Shown here piece by piece: positions 54,001 to 63,935 of a stretch of DNA of 64,000 nt (its first letter is position 1; each line of letters starts with the position of its first letter). The stretch is from Aplidium turbinatum (taxonomy: Eukaryota; Chordata; Ascidiacea; Aplousobranchia; Polyclinidae): contig OU964928.1 of assembly GCA_918807975.1 (NCBI GenBank), forward strand, positions 2,418,001 through 2,482,000, given 5' to 3'. The position numbers were made by a program, and so were the translations under genes. Below the pieces are notes generated by a model. It was not told the DNA's origin, did not search any database, and saw only the letters and a list, made by a program, of their open reading frames with translations.

Positions 54001-57000
54001 GACAAGCGTTAGCTTAGCAAGGGCAATATGATCTTGAGAAGAGAACGAAATTACTATACATTGATAAGAATAAACTCACTTATTAACATGTATTGTTTAA
54101 CACCAAACTACCAATAAAAAAATCTGCTAAAACCTATACAAAGTGTAAGGCAATACTATGTAATACAGTAAAAATGCCTAAAAACACAGCGAAAATCATT
54201 TTTTTGGCAATAACTTAATTTCTGTTTGTTTTAGAGAAAAATCTTCTTTTAAAGCATATAGAAACATGATGATTACCTTTCAATAGAGCCTAAAATCAAC
54301 TCTCTATCCTTACCAGTCAGTCAGATATAGCGATTTTGGCCAAATTTGCTCCGAAGTGCTCTGTGGCACCACTAAATTCGAATATTTTTCCCCAAAAATT
54401 TTTGGGATAGTTTTTGGTCCTAAAAGGAACCCCAAAATGGGTTGAGACCTTGGTTATGAAAAAAAAGTTACAAAGTGGCACACCCTATTGGACACATATC
54501 ATATTAACAGTGGTTTAATGTTAGTAGTTGCCACTAACTACTTTGTACAGTACGAGTTCTAAAAAAATGCCTCTATCTAGGAAGTAAAATTCAATTTTAA
54601 AGTGATCTTGATGTCATTGTTCTTCAAGATCAAGATCACACAAAAAAAAAGTGATCTTAGATCAAGATCAAGATCACCAAAAAAAAGTGATCTTCAAGCT
54701 CAAGATCAAGATCACTTGTGATCTTCAAGATCAAGATCACGCCCATCTCTGATTACCCTTCAAGCATGGCATATTCCCGCTAGTGGGGTAGCCTACTTGT
54801 TTTTTAGTCCCGGGTGCAATTATGACGAAAAGTAGCATGGTACGAATATCTTACGTGATGTTATCGGACCAAACTCACACCGAATGTTACCGCCAGAAAT
54901 TTAGATTTTGCCACATCCTGGGTGTTTCTTTAAAGTTTGCCAACTACTGGCGCATAGGTGTTTACGTGTAGGCTACTTGTAATTTATGTATCTAAATATC
55001 GTCAGACTAATAAAATAATGGCGTAACTCATTTTTTCTTGTTTTGAGATAATCGAAAAAAACTGTCTACGCGGTTGTTTTTATCATATTTATTGTACAGT
55101 TAAACGAAAATAGCATGTCGATGCAAGTACAATGAGCATGTATACTTTGATTTTTTTCATTTTGCATCCCATAATGGGCTGGCATGACTTAGGCCATTTT
55201 CTGAATGCACTGACATGACTTAGGCCATTTGATATTTTGACTTTATCAATATGAGGTTTTTAACGGTGACATAATAACAGTAATAATACAACTAGAATTA
55301 ACAGGAAAATCCCTAATAGCAACTCCAATCTAACGATAGGAGTTATATTTCATGCTAGACTGCATATTTCGCCCAAAAACAGTTCACAGTTGGCAAGACA
55401 AGCTGAATAAATTATCAGTAATGAGGCAAATTATCAAAAAAGGAGTGGCACAATGTTGGCATAACATGTTTCATAGATTGGAGATCATTGTATTTCCTCA
55501 ATTTGATTGGAAGATGGCTTGAAAAAATAGGAATCCATGTAGTGTCGTTTAAGTTTGTTTGTGACCGCTGTGGTAGATCCTCCCACTGTGCAGCCTCACA
55601 TAATGGGACCTTGTACAATGCCTTTCCACTGCTTTCATGATTTCGGTCTATAAGATCATGAACCGTGGGATCTTCAGCTTTCTTTCCAGGCCTAATACTC
55701 AACAACCATCATCCATCGATTTTCATAAAATCACTGTGTTGCATCCTCTGTACATTGTTGGGATGCGGTCTGATCTTGGCATTCTGGATGATAATTTCGT
55801 AATCTCTCGTCGTAAAAATGTTGTTTACCAATTTTCACTCGATAGTACTGTGCAATGTGCATGCTATCGCACTCCATTTGAGTGTGACCAGCCACGAGGT
55901 CCTTCTGAGTAATAGTGATGTCATGCTTCCATGCAAGAGCATAGTAGGCACTAGAGACATTAGAGTTTCTATTTTGATATTCACACCCATCACTCCAAAT
56001 AACTATCTCCTCCAGACCGGGGCTTCCACAAATTACCCATTCGAAATGATTAAACTGCAAGAAAGCGAATACTTCACAGCGAAAATCACTTTCTGTTTCA
56101 TTCCAAATAGAGCAATAAGCATCTTTTGATTCAAGATTGAATAGTGTAAAATTGTGTACCTGCAGCTTGGTTTTATAGTAGGCTACATACTGCTTGCCTT
56201 AGTTTTAGGACACAGAAGTACAGCCTGTAAATCCATTGTCCATACGGATTTTACTGTGCTAGCGGACTCTTTGTCTTCGTCTTCTCATCTCAAGCTTCAT
56301 TCTTCAACTTGATATGGTCATCGTATTGTTCCTTGGTAATAATACTGTATTTGAATGAAACACACACGTCGCACTGACCCTTTTACGTGGTATGAACAGA
56401 GCACCCGGCAGCCCGTTGCAACCAGTTCCCCTGAAGCTGCACGTTTCGATTTTATTGGGCCGCATTGGACATGAAGCTGGCCAAGAGTGTGTGCGTAGCC
56501 CTCGCGTAGTTACGACCACCGTAAATAAACATACAAGCAAATGGCCTAAATTGTTTCAATTTGGACCTGGAACAAACAAACCCCAATGGCGATGATATCA
56601 CGGGTAACGGGGATAGGCGTGGTAGAGTTGGAAGCCTCCAGCCCGGTTTCACATATTGGCGGCGGATCTATGATAATCGTCTTCCAGTGCCTTTTGCCCA
56701 CGTATTTTCCATCACAGACTGGGCCTCCAAAGCCACATACGACATCACCATCCAAACTCAATTTGAAGATCAACCAATGCTCGGACACGAGCTGGAGCCG
56801 ACGATGAAAACGGAGAAGTTCTCATTATGAAATACTTCCCTAAAATAGGCTGTGCTCCATGGTAGTATTCCTGATGATTCAGCAAGCTCTTTAGCTTGTG
56901 GATAAGAACTTCAGCTGCATGGAGACATGGGCCCAGGAATGGAACGAGCTGCTACATATCCCTCCCCAGTTTTCAGTTATACCAGCGCTCTCCATCCCTC

Positions 57001-58305
57001 CTGGAGCAGACCTCTCAAGAAAGGCATGGGTCACATTGAACAGGATCAGATGTGACGTTGGCTGCACTGGAGCTAATCTGTTTAGGTGGGGGTTGCATAA
57101 TACGCCGTCCGATATGTGTCTGCGGAGCGGTAGAACAAACAATGCAACACATACTCCACGAATGTCCCATCTTACGGCCCCCAAGTGAAATCATTGGTAT
57201 TCGACAACTGGACCCAACTACTGTGGCTGCACGATGAGGCATTGCCAATCTAAGCTACTACAAGTCAAACGAGAGAAGAAGAAGAAGCAAGCTCTTTGTA
57301 TTGCCGATGAAGTTGGGTTATGGTATAGTTCCAGAGTACAAGAATTTCTTCTTTCTGTACATTGTGACCTTTCTACAGTAATGGGAATCTACAGTAGGCA
57401 AGTCATTGAGAAATTTCGCCAAAAAGTGATTTTCCTCTTTTCCCACTTTGGCACATTTAATCTACCTACACATAAAAGTCAATTCAAACGTTTTGAAATC
57501 TATGTTTTCCTATGTTCTCCTTCTCCCATCTGTGAAACTCAAGAATGATGGCGAAGAACTCAGCAACGAGCTTATGAAGTCGCTAAGTGTGATATTAAGA
57601 TGAGAATTAATTAGGTACCGTATCCAACAATAGCTTGCTACAAAAACCTGCCATGGGTACGAGAAGACTCCGAGAAATGGCGCATTGAGAAGATCTGACC
57701 TGTATCACAGTGTGAGGTGATAAGTCGCACCACCAGAGTGCTAGGAAAAGGAAGCTTCTCAAAGGAACAGAGAGAAAACAGATAAATTTAAGTAGGGTGA
57801 TTACTTGAAAATGGCCAAGATTACGATACCTAGAATAGAAAAAACATAATTATTTTGTGTTAAATTAATCGTCTAGCCTTGTGATAAAATGGAAGCTCTA
57901 TTTCTGTACAGTTTAGATCGTTGTCTTCTGACCATCTGCTCTGTTGGAGGAAAGCTTTACTTCCAGCAAACGATTAAAAAGATTTGTAAAATGGCCTAAG
58001 TCATGCGTTTGAGTTAGGCCATTTGACATTTTTACGAAAATACCACTTTCCCGTTAACGTAGGTCTTAGAAAATTATGTGGCAGATGCGCTACATTTTAG
58101 GGACCTACAAAACACTAATATCTCAATTTCGTCAAAAAGTGAGTTACGCCATTATTTTATTAGTCTGACGATATATTTTCAAGGTGTGTATGATTCCTCT
58201 CATCCTTGTCCTAGGAGCGATCGCCGCTAAAGACGCTGTAGAAGATGTACAACGCTATAAAATGGACTGCGTCATCAATGGGCAACCGGTAAAGGTGTTC
58301 TGTCA
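44750..58305 (+). CDS. P4-type ATPase (phospholipid flippase, ATP10-like), 5' part
   Basis: Exons 44750-45019, 47085-47216 and 58184-58305 join in phase. [44 protein letters not shown] is the first conserved block and transmembrane helix 1 of P4-ATPases; human ATP10A has [20 protein letters not shown] here. The next exon, [28 protein letters not shown], is helix 2 with the KDA-x-ED-x-x-R motif. P4-ATPases move phospholipids to the cytosolic leaflet, normally with a CDC50 partner. Intron 2 is about 11 kb and full of transposons. The catalytic DKTGT exon and the rest lie right of the window. Confidence 0.82.
45020..45427. other. ATP10-like intron, nothing recognised
   Basis: AT-rich with no element termini. 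No coding signal was found. Confidence 0.35.
45428..45760 (-). repeat. SINE copy with internal duplication
   Basis: Nearly full-length minus-strand copy. The GGTAGTTTCGCATA(C/T)TTGT block is present twice in tandem (about 45470-45515). The tRNA-like head has TAGCTCTGTTGGTTAGCACG (A box) and TTCCACTCCTGG (B box region) when read on the minus strand. Confidence 0.8.
45858..46176 (-). repeat. SINE copy, full length
   Basis: The best copy in the window. Read on the minus strand it starts with a tRNA-like head, GATAGCTCAATTGGTTAGCG (A box) and GCTGGTTCGACTCTC (B box). A body follows with GCGGCATCTGATGGATGGAG, ATCTCGGTGACCGGGCCTGC and CAGTCCGAGGATAAAGATTC, ending in an (AATC)n tail. The head could come from a tRNA with an extra insert; the exact tRNA is not assigned. 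Confidence 0.88.
46408..46560 (+). mobile_element. Diverged copy of the 9-bp-TSD foldback family
   Basis: GGTAACCACTTAAACATGGC resembles the left end of the element at 33846-34240, and CACCGCCAACCGATCAAAAC with GACTACCGTCCAATTGTGAC matches its interior in inverted orientation. The right end was not found. Confidence 0.5.
47085..47216 (+). CDS. ATP10-like flippase exon: TTKYT block and TM1
   Basis: 44 codons, phase 0-0, acceptor TTGCTGTTGCAG, donor GAG|GTGAAA. It encodes [20 protein letters not shown], then [20 protein letters not shown] and FGKE. FIPKNL-x-EQFHR-x-AN is diagnostic of P4-ATPases, and the N-x-VPA-x-NAF ending is the ATP10 form of it. Confidence 0.92.
47217..47760. other. Start of long ATP10-like intron
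   Basis: T-rich sequence with no exon or element terminus recognised. Confidence 0.35.
47760..48330 (+). mobile_element. LINE 3' fragment (endonuclease-type, RTE/L1-like C-terminus)
   Basis: Plus-strand pieces in two frames: [30 protein letters not shown] near 47917-48005, then [40 protein letters not shown] at 48069-48190. WTL-x-K...AAEMW...GHIMRKE-x-LE...GKR-x-x-x-RQRLT is the common C-terminus of many animal LINE polymerases. A frameshift separates the pieces. It is a 5'-truncated, inactive copy. Confidence 0.75.
48917..49093. mobile_element. Short hAT MITE with 8-bp TSD
   Basis: Ends CAGGCACGTAGCCAGC and GGTCTGGCTACGGCCCTG, with C- and G-runs inside. The TSD is TACTGTAT (48909-48916) versus CACTGTAT (49094-49101), 7 of 8. 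The termini recall the MITE at 15736-16166. Confidence 0.75.
50233..50421 (-). pseudogene. Transposase C-terminus copy in left arm
   Basis: A minus-strand frame reading [20 protein letters not shown], then [20 protein letters not shown] and [18 protein letters not shown]. It matches the plus-strand copy at 53520-53798 in the right arm, so it is the inverted duplicate of that coding part. The first few residues come from the LINE border. Confidence 0.7.
50412..52540 (+). mobile_element. 5'-truncated LINE (CR1/Jockey-like) with (AATC)n tail
   Basis: Inserted in the left arm of the surrounding element: the arm sequence stops at 50411 and resumes at 52541 (TAACTTGCTCCTGTG), as the intact right arm shows. 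The 611-codon ORF 50436-52271 has reverse transcriptase motifs: [20 protein letters not shown] (162-181), [11 protein letters not shown] with D249, [20 protein letters not shown] (304-323) and FADD (335-338), followed by the usual C-terminal [12 protein letters not shown]-type region. The endonuclease is missing. The frame is intact, so the insertion is young. The tail resembles that of the SINE family. Confidence 0.88.
52700..53414 (+). pseudogene. Unassigned transposase-like gene, central part
   Basis: Two frames, 52704-53027 and 53127-53414, separated by a stop and a frameshift. They encode [20 protein letters not shown], then [20 protein letters not shown] and [14 protein letters not shown], followed by [20 protein letters not shown] and [20 protein letters not shown]. 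The HARWM-x-K and HLWYLSE-x-x-x-LALF patterns occur in uncharacterised transposon-borne proteins of invertebrates as I recall, but I cannot name the superfamily. The product is broken. Confidence 0.6.
53475..53798 (+). pseudogene. Transposase C-terminus copy in right arm
   Basis: Plus-strand sequence with [37 protein letters not shown], then [20 protein letters not shown] and [20 protein letters not shown], ending [14 protein letters not shown] and a stop. It is continuous with the gene at 52700-53414 in content but offset by a frameshift. It is the partner of the left-arm copy at 50233-50421. Confidence 0.65.
55340..56300. other. Element interior, opposed short frames without known domain
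   Basis: Frames of about 90-110 codons run on both strands across 55415-56129. I see no conserved motif, and the overlapping opposite frames suggest chance. It may be decayed transposase of the surrounding inverted-repeat element. Confidence 0.3.
56560..57240 (+). mobile_element. LINE fragment (C-terminal RNH/zinc-knuckle-like tail)
   Basis: Frames 56561-56830, 56898-57188 and 57052-57237 together show [20 protein letters not shown], then [20 protein letters not shown] and [21 protein letters not shown]-x-x-W-x-x-LNR-x-R...CG-x-x-x-QTM-x-HI-x-x-ECP is a common LINE C-terminal signature. It is broken by at least two frameshifts. Confidence 0.7.
58184..58305 (+). CDS. ATP10-like flippase exon: TM2
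   Basis: Phase 0 in, phase 2 out, acceptor TATATTTTCAAG, donor CA|GTAAGT. It encodes [20 protein letters not shown], then [23 protein letters not shown]-x-ED-x-x-RYK-x-D follows TM2 in ATP10/ATP8B-type P4-ATPases. The branch-site candidate CTGAC at 58164-58168 lies in the terminal repeat of the neighbouring transposon. Confidence 0.88.
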
Positions 58306-61300
58306 GTAAGTGATCGTCATTACATGGCATTAGCATTAGTAATTGCAAACATTGAACAAGAATAAATGCAAATGATGAATGGCGTTTTATACCTCATCGA
58401 GTTTTTGTAAACTTGCAGCAGCTTTGAACCACAGACGTAGGCCCGGTTGCCGAAGTTGACAGGGTGATGTTTCAAATTGTTATCCCTGAAAAAGGCACAT
58501 ACACTACTTTATTCACTTAGTGCCGATGAATGTAAAGCTGACTTGGCAGTCCTCTACATGTCTAGAGCCCAACCCTAATCAATATTGCACCTGTTATTTG
58601 GTTTGTCGAAATTACTTGGTGGGCTAGACGCTATAAGTTACTTTTCTGTTACTATAACCAGTGGTTTTTGAATGAACGTCCCTAAAAACGTCGCATCCTC
58701 GTCTCGATGATAGTTTGCAGAAAGTTCGGACTCTGTTTCCTTCTCTAATTGTTATTAGCGCACTGGTTAGGAATCAAAAGAAAAGCTTTATTCATTAAAA
58801 TTGGCGTACATAGAATATTCCCCTTCTTGTGGTTGTGAACTGCTAGATAATAACGGAAGTTACCTTTAGGTAGACAAACCGTGGCCGTGTTATAATTGCA
58901 CAATGCACAGTTAACATTTTTCATCAAGCTACTTAGCCTACACTGAGAAGTATGTAATTAAAGTTATTTGAATTTGTGTGAAGCTTGCTGGCTTGTCACT
59001 CGTGCTTGAGTTTTTCAGTGATTAGAAGTGGCTAATTACAGCAGTAAGTTTAAACTGCCTACCCATGAGACGTAGAATAGTGTTGTCAAAAGAACACAGA
59101 GCAATAAAAAATTACCAGCTTCAAATAAATTTATAGGCTAATATTTGCTGATGTTAGCCTAATACGGAAAGTTATTAACACTGTGCTTGACTTGGGTCTT
59201 ATTGAATCAAGTTCTGATGTTGCAAATCAGTATGATGTAAGTAAGTGACAAAGTACAGAAGTAACAGTGTGATTCGACAAGATAAATCATATAAAAAATA
59301 TTTTGTGAAAAATATTTTATTTTTCTACCACTGTGTCTTTTTACACTTTGACCTTAGGTGGTATTTGTGCACCGACCCGTTTAGATTTTTATACAAATGA
59401 ATTTTCTTTGAAAATAAACGTTACATGCGTCATTCAATTTAGTACAATGGTTTCTTTTGTCTGAGCTTGTGCTTTCAAGCATTTTCTAAAAAAATTTTGT
59501 TGGTGTCTGTTAATATCATTTCAATATACTTTGAATGAAATTAATTTACCAATGTTCAATATTTTATGAAAGATAGCCAATTCACCTCCACAATACACAA
59601 ATGTTCGTGAAGCTATATGCAGTATGCACGGTACAGTAGTACGCCGTTGGGCATCAAATAAATGCACTATTGAAATTGTATGACCTCAAACAAGTAGAGC
59701 ATTAGACTTGTCTTATGTCACAAGTAAATGTGTAATCACATATCAACCGTATTGATTCTGAATGCTATAGCCTTGGAACACACTGAAAAGGCTTCGGTTT
59801 ATCTTGAAGACTGAAGATGAAACTGTTCGGATGGCTTTGTAACTTTCTGAGCATCATTGCCTTTGCTAGGTGCCACTGCCACAGAGGGTGTAATGGCAAC
59901 AGAATACAAGAACCTCCCGTCTATTCAAAACAATGGTAGCAACCATATTGTTACTTAGCTTATTCTTCTTTGCTTGCCTTATTTTACTTTTATTTTTTAA
60001 AACACTTCCTTATTATTCACGGCTGCGCTTGTGGTACGAAAATATTGGCTCAATTCTTTTTGCAAGGTAGTTAAATTTTGTTTATGGAATGCTATCCAAA
60101 CAATACAAAATCACACTATATATATACACAATATATAGGCCTACTTAGGTTATAAGGATTGTGTTACAGTTTCCGTTCGCAGAACACTACTGTACTGAAA
60201 TACACAATGTGGCATAATCTGGTTAAATAACACTCTCGCTCTCTATCCATCAAAATCTGATCGGTCCATTTAAGGAAATGATCTGCATACCTGACCCGCG
60301 CACTCACTTCACTTTACATGTTGAACTATGTTGGCCGCAATCATTCGATCATTTATTTCATGGTAAGAAAATTTGCTCAGTATGTCATACGTTAACAGTG
60401 CTTTGTTCTATGGTGAAGTCAATCTCAGGCGGCTCACACAAAGACATATTCTTGGAACCCACACATTATTAGTTCCTGAACTGCGATAAGATTCGAAAAT
60501 ATTAATCTGTCTTCTAGTGGTAGTGCTTGTTCATCTTGCGGCATAGAATTGTCGGTAAATAAGACTACAAAAAATAATCTGTCAAACGTGGGGTATTGGA
60601 CTTGAGTCGACGTGATTTGTGCTGCGGACTTGAGCTAATGGTGTTCCCAAACAAGCCTAAGTCGAGTCGGATCATTTTAACTTGTTTTGAAATAACCACT
60701 TCTCAATTTACTTATTGTATTTTCCCTTTACTGTGTTTGTATCAGTGATAATTTATCACAGAAAATGATCGACTTTTCTTTATATCGATGGTTAATTCTG
60801 ATAGTCTGGGAATTGTTAATTTGTATTGCAGCGTGTGTGATTGGCAATGTTTTGTGAGGCTTGTAATTGATGATGAACTGGGAACAACAATAGACAGCCC
60901 TTGATTGAGGAATACAAGTCGTGACATGTCTTGGGACTCGACAGTAGTGAACATTTATTAGAATATCTCATTTTATACTACTTATTGCACAAGCAATATT
61001 CTATAGGTCTTTCTAAGTCGGTTTCTTTTCAGTGATTGATGTATTATACTTTGTTGTAGTTACTTTATGCTGCTAAATAGTTGGTGCATGTGCTTTATGA
61101 AGATTGCTTTATTTTTATGATACACAAAGTTGTTTGGCTTGACAGTAGTGCGGTGAAGTTCTAGCTATGGCGAGTTTAGTTACTTCGATCTTACAAATCT
61201 ATTGTTACTTCATTTCGTCGTCAAGTTGGACAGGTTTTGAAATTGCTGGCTAGACCAATAACAATTTTGCAGGAGACGTTTAGTACAAGGTTAAAGGTTC

Positions 61301-61604
61301 GAATCCGCAAAAAGTTAGATTTTCTGTATTTGTTTGTCAAAATATGCTAGAACGTAGCCTATTTCCTTTGCTTTGTACAACTGCGTTTTCAGTAAAACAT
61401 GGTAAAACGCTTTATTTTACCTTCAAGTATCAATAGTAAACAAACAGCGTTTTTGAATGTACAGCATCCCTAATTTAACTTCAACAGTCTATCCAAGCTT
61501 AAGGAAAGCTTCTAATGGCATCGAAATTGGCCAATAAGAACCTTGCATAGCGCGTAGTAAGATTAAGTATGAATTTTTTCTCCATACTTACGTGCCAAAA
61601 GTAC
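58306..61604. other. ATP10-like intron, mostly featureless
   Basis: A decayed minus-strand SINE lies at about 58405-58575 (AGCAGCTTTGAACCACAGAC, GCCGAAGTTGACAGGG). No further flippase exon, such as the helical or DKTGT block, was recognised. Small frames at 58745, 60278 and 60742 have no motif. Confidence 0.4.
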
Positions 61605-61806
61605 GGAATGGCCCGTTTCGGTGAGTCCGATTCGGTGAGTCCGATTCGGTGAGTCCGATCCTTTAACGGGGGATTTTTTCAATTTTTTTTTTAAATTATC
61701 GGGTACCGTAGCCTAATTATCATTGCCGTTTTAGGGTTAGGGGTTAGAGGTTAGGAACTCACCGAATCGGACTCACCGAATCGGACTCACCGAATAGTAG
61801 CAGACC
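61605..61806 (+). mobile_element. GGTGAGTCCGAT MITE, copy 2
   Basis: Starts GGAATGGCCCGTTTCGGTGA and ends CACCGAATAGTAGCAGACC. GATTCGGTGAGTCC is tandemly repeated at the left (three times) and its complement twice at the right. The core holds TTAGGGTTAGGGGTTAGAGG. It matches 18860-19028 and is inverted relative to 63293-63489. Confidence 0.8.
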
Positions 61807-62755
61807 TCCAAAAGTATTGGTACTCGAGAATTGGAAACAATTATAACAATAAAAAGCAACGTTAATACTTAGGTTTAGGACAAAGAATGTTTGAAAAGGT
61901 GTCAAACCCACAACAATGCTTAAGAATGATGGGTCATATGTCTTGCAGTCCAGTTGCAGAAGCTCACAAGTTCGTAATTTTAATGCCATATAATTCTGGT
62001 GCTTCTCCAGTTTGCAGTCTGTTCTCTTTGCTATGGATAAATAAAAGAATAAAAAAAAAACACACACAATTATTTTAGCAATCTGTAAACCGATGGCTAT
62101 CATTTAATAATTCTTGTTGTTATTATATTTAGGCTAATCGCAATTCACTTAAAGGTCTAATATTAGTATACTGTCCCAAAACCACAAGCCTGATTTACTT
62201 TCTAAAATACGTAGCAAGACAACTCTTTTGTGTCGCTGAAGGACCTTTTCAGGAATTATTTTATTTGTATTTTTTGCTTATAGCTTAGGATTAGGGTATT
62301 TTTTGTTTTGTTTATATACAATAGGACTATGGGTAAGCAATCAACCGTGACGTATTGTTTGTGACTAACAGAACAGTATAATAATTAAGAAGATTTTATT
62401 GGAGAATATTTCCAACAGTGAAGAAGTTGTTGGAAATTAGCAGTGGCAAAATGATATCTGGAAACAGAGCTAATGTAAAAGATATTTCGGGTTTCGAATC
62501 TAGGCTCAAAGAAGAAACTCAAACGTTTTTTTAACTCGAGTTCTTTCAATTGTCCACCGCGGCTTTATCTTTTCCCAACTGCAACTGCGGATAAGTTGAA
62601 TCTTTGTGTAGCCTACCATGCCTGTTCCAGGCTTCGGCGTTCATGCGTAGTTCTTTTCATTTATCCCAGTATTTGACTGTATTAAAATTTGTTGTGGTAA
62701 AGAAGCATTTGTCTGTATTTTTTATCAATTAAAATTGTAGACATTAGTCACTTTC
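61807..62755. other. ATP10-like intron, nothing recognised
   Basis: AT-rich. The minus-strand frame at 61759-62103 starts within the MITE region and has no known domain. Confidence 0.35.
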
Positions 62756-62880
62756 CGAACAGCAAAATTTCTCATTTTAACATTAAATGTTTAGTTTAAC
62801 ATTAAAACTAACATTAATTCAACTACAGACGTTGAATCAATGTAAAAAGGACAGATTTTGCTCTGTGTTGAGTTTGGCAA
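62756..62880. mobile_element. Palindromic mini-element, diverged copy
   Basis: AACAGCAAAATTTCTCATTT on the left; GAATCAATGTAAAAAGGACA and GATTTTGCTCTGTG on the right. The left arm has a short duplication (ATTAAATGTTTAGTTTAACATTAAAACTAA), so the hairpin is imperfect. Confidence 0.6.
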
Positions 62881-63292
62881 ACAGATATTTTGATTGGTTT
62901 GTTTTAGACCAAATGCACCCGGTTTCAACATCACTTGTTTCTTTTATTTTCTGTTGGTATTTCAATACAGTTTCTTTTCAATGCAAATCTCAATAGTTAT
63001 TTTTACATAGATTGGACAATAATTAACGTTACTTGGACACAAAATCAATGGTATTTGTCATTGTTTGGTTAGAAATGGGTTTTGCTGAATCGTTAAAATG
63101 ACAAGCCACAAATTTATTTGTTTAACAAATTATTAAAATTGATTTGATGCAAAGCGATGAAGATTCCCCATAACATGTTGTTATAGTTAGATTCGAACAT
63201 TGGCTGTCCTTTCGGTCATTTATTGCCAAGGTTAATGCTACTGCGACTTTTGTCATTTAAGATCGTTTTGGATGAACACTCAGTTTTATGGG

Positions 63293-63489
63293 TCTGCTAC
63301 TATTCGGTGAGTCCGATTCGGTGAGTTCCTAACCTCTACCCCCTAACCCTAACCCCTAACCCTAAAACGGCAATGATGATTAGGCTACGGTATCCGATAA
63401 TTTAAAAAAAAAATTGAAAAAATCACCGAATAAGGATCGGACTCACCGAATCGGACTCACGGAATCGGACTCACCGAAACGGGCCATTC
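63293..63489 (-). mobile_element. GGTGAGTCCGAT MITE, copy 3
   Basis: Minus-strand copy from GGTCTGCTACTATTCGGTGA to CACCGAAACGGGCCATTC. The core reads CCCTAACCCTAACCCCTAAC, closer to perfect TTAGGG repeats than the other copies. A GAATAAG interruption lies in the right repeats. Confidence 0.8.
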
Positions 63490-63935
63490 TGCAGTTTTAT
63501 AGCAGTTCAAGTTTTGTATGTTTTCTTTTAGTGAATAAAATTTATCAGGAACTTTGTTATGACGAGCAGTGTTTGACTCACCATACTTACAGAGCTTAGT
63601 TCTTTTGAAAGGCCTGGAATGGAGTTAAGCTCTACACAGTTTCAAGAGGAAAGAAAATGTGTTTCTTTAGATTTAGACCCTTCATCGTTGATAGTGAACT
63701 TGCGCGTTTTATTTTCTACATCTCGAGATTCATTATTGTGGTGTGGCTTGGGTTAGCAGTAAATTTATTTGTTAAAGTAGCTACGTCAATTTATGTATTT
63801 GTTTGAATGAAGGAATACCTCGTGCTGTTGCAGTTGTTCAATGAATCTACGAAGCTGAACTAAAAGTACAGTGTGTAGCATATTTGATTGTGACGTGCAG
63901 GTATCTTGTGTTAGGAAATAAATAGGCTAAACAAC
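63490..63935. other. ATP10-like intron, nothing recognised
   Basis: No exon, terminal repeat or SINE is visible here. Confidence 0.35.

Larger units (their letters stand above)
49527..54487 (+). mobile_element. Long-inverted-repeat DNA transposon with perfect 8-bp TSD
   Basis: Ends TAGGGTGTGCCACTTTGTAA and its complement. The TSD TTGGACAC is exact at 49519-49526 and 54488-54495. The arms are about 0.93 kb (left, without the LINE) and 1.0 kb (right) and nearly identical. The arms include the C-terminal part of a transposase-like gene, so that part is present twice, on opposite strands. The single-copy centre (52590-53474) holds the rest. TAGGG ends and 8-bp TSDs fit hAT, but the protein does not show a hAT signature I know; P or KDZ-type elements also make 8-bp TSDs. 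Confidence 0.82.
48416..54751. mobile_element. Outer hAT-like element with perfect TSD, host of nested elements
   Basis: Ends CAGAGATGGGCAAGATCACC and ATCACGCCCATCTCTG, with GATCTTGAAGATCAAGATCA subterminal repeats at both sides. The 8-bp TSD ATTACCCT is exact at 48408-48415 and 54752-54759. Without its insertions (48917-49093 and 49527-54487) the element would be about 1.2 kb and non-coding. It lies in the ATP10-like intron. Confidence 0.88.
54996..58174. mobile_element. 3.2-kb inverted-repeat element abutting an ATP10-like exon
   Basis: Ends ATATCGTCAGACTAATAAAA and TTTTATTAGTCTGACGATAT, extending to about 40 bp (GGCGTAACTCA / TGAGTTACGCC). Both subterminal regions carry two copies of ATGACTTAGGCCATTT or its complement. 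No TSD was certain. It contains LINE pieces at 56560-57240. Its right end is 9 bp from the exon at 58184. Confidence 0.75.

Noticed and set aside
56304-56788. Several overlapping frames on both strands
   Set aside because: Shadows around a frameshifted LINE fragment; only the plus-strand text has a recognisable signature.
60278-60472. Possible further flippase exon
   Set aside because: No P4-ATPase motif (PADILLL, DGETNLK, DKTGT) can be read in any frame.
61735-61765. Interstitial telomere or chromosome end
   Set aside because: The TTAGGG-like stretch is short, degenerate and part of a repeated MITE present three times.
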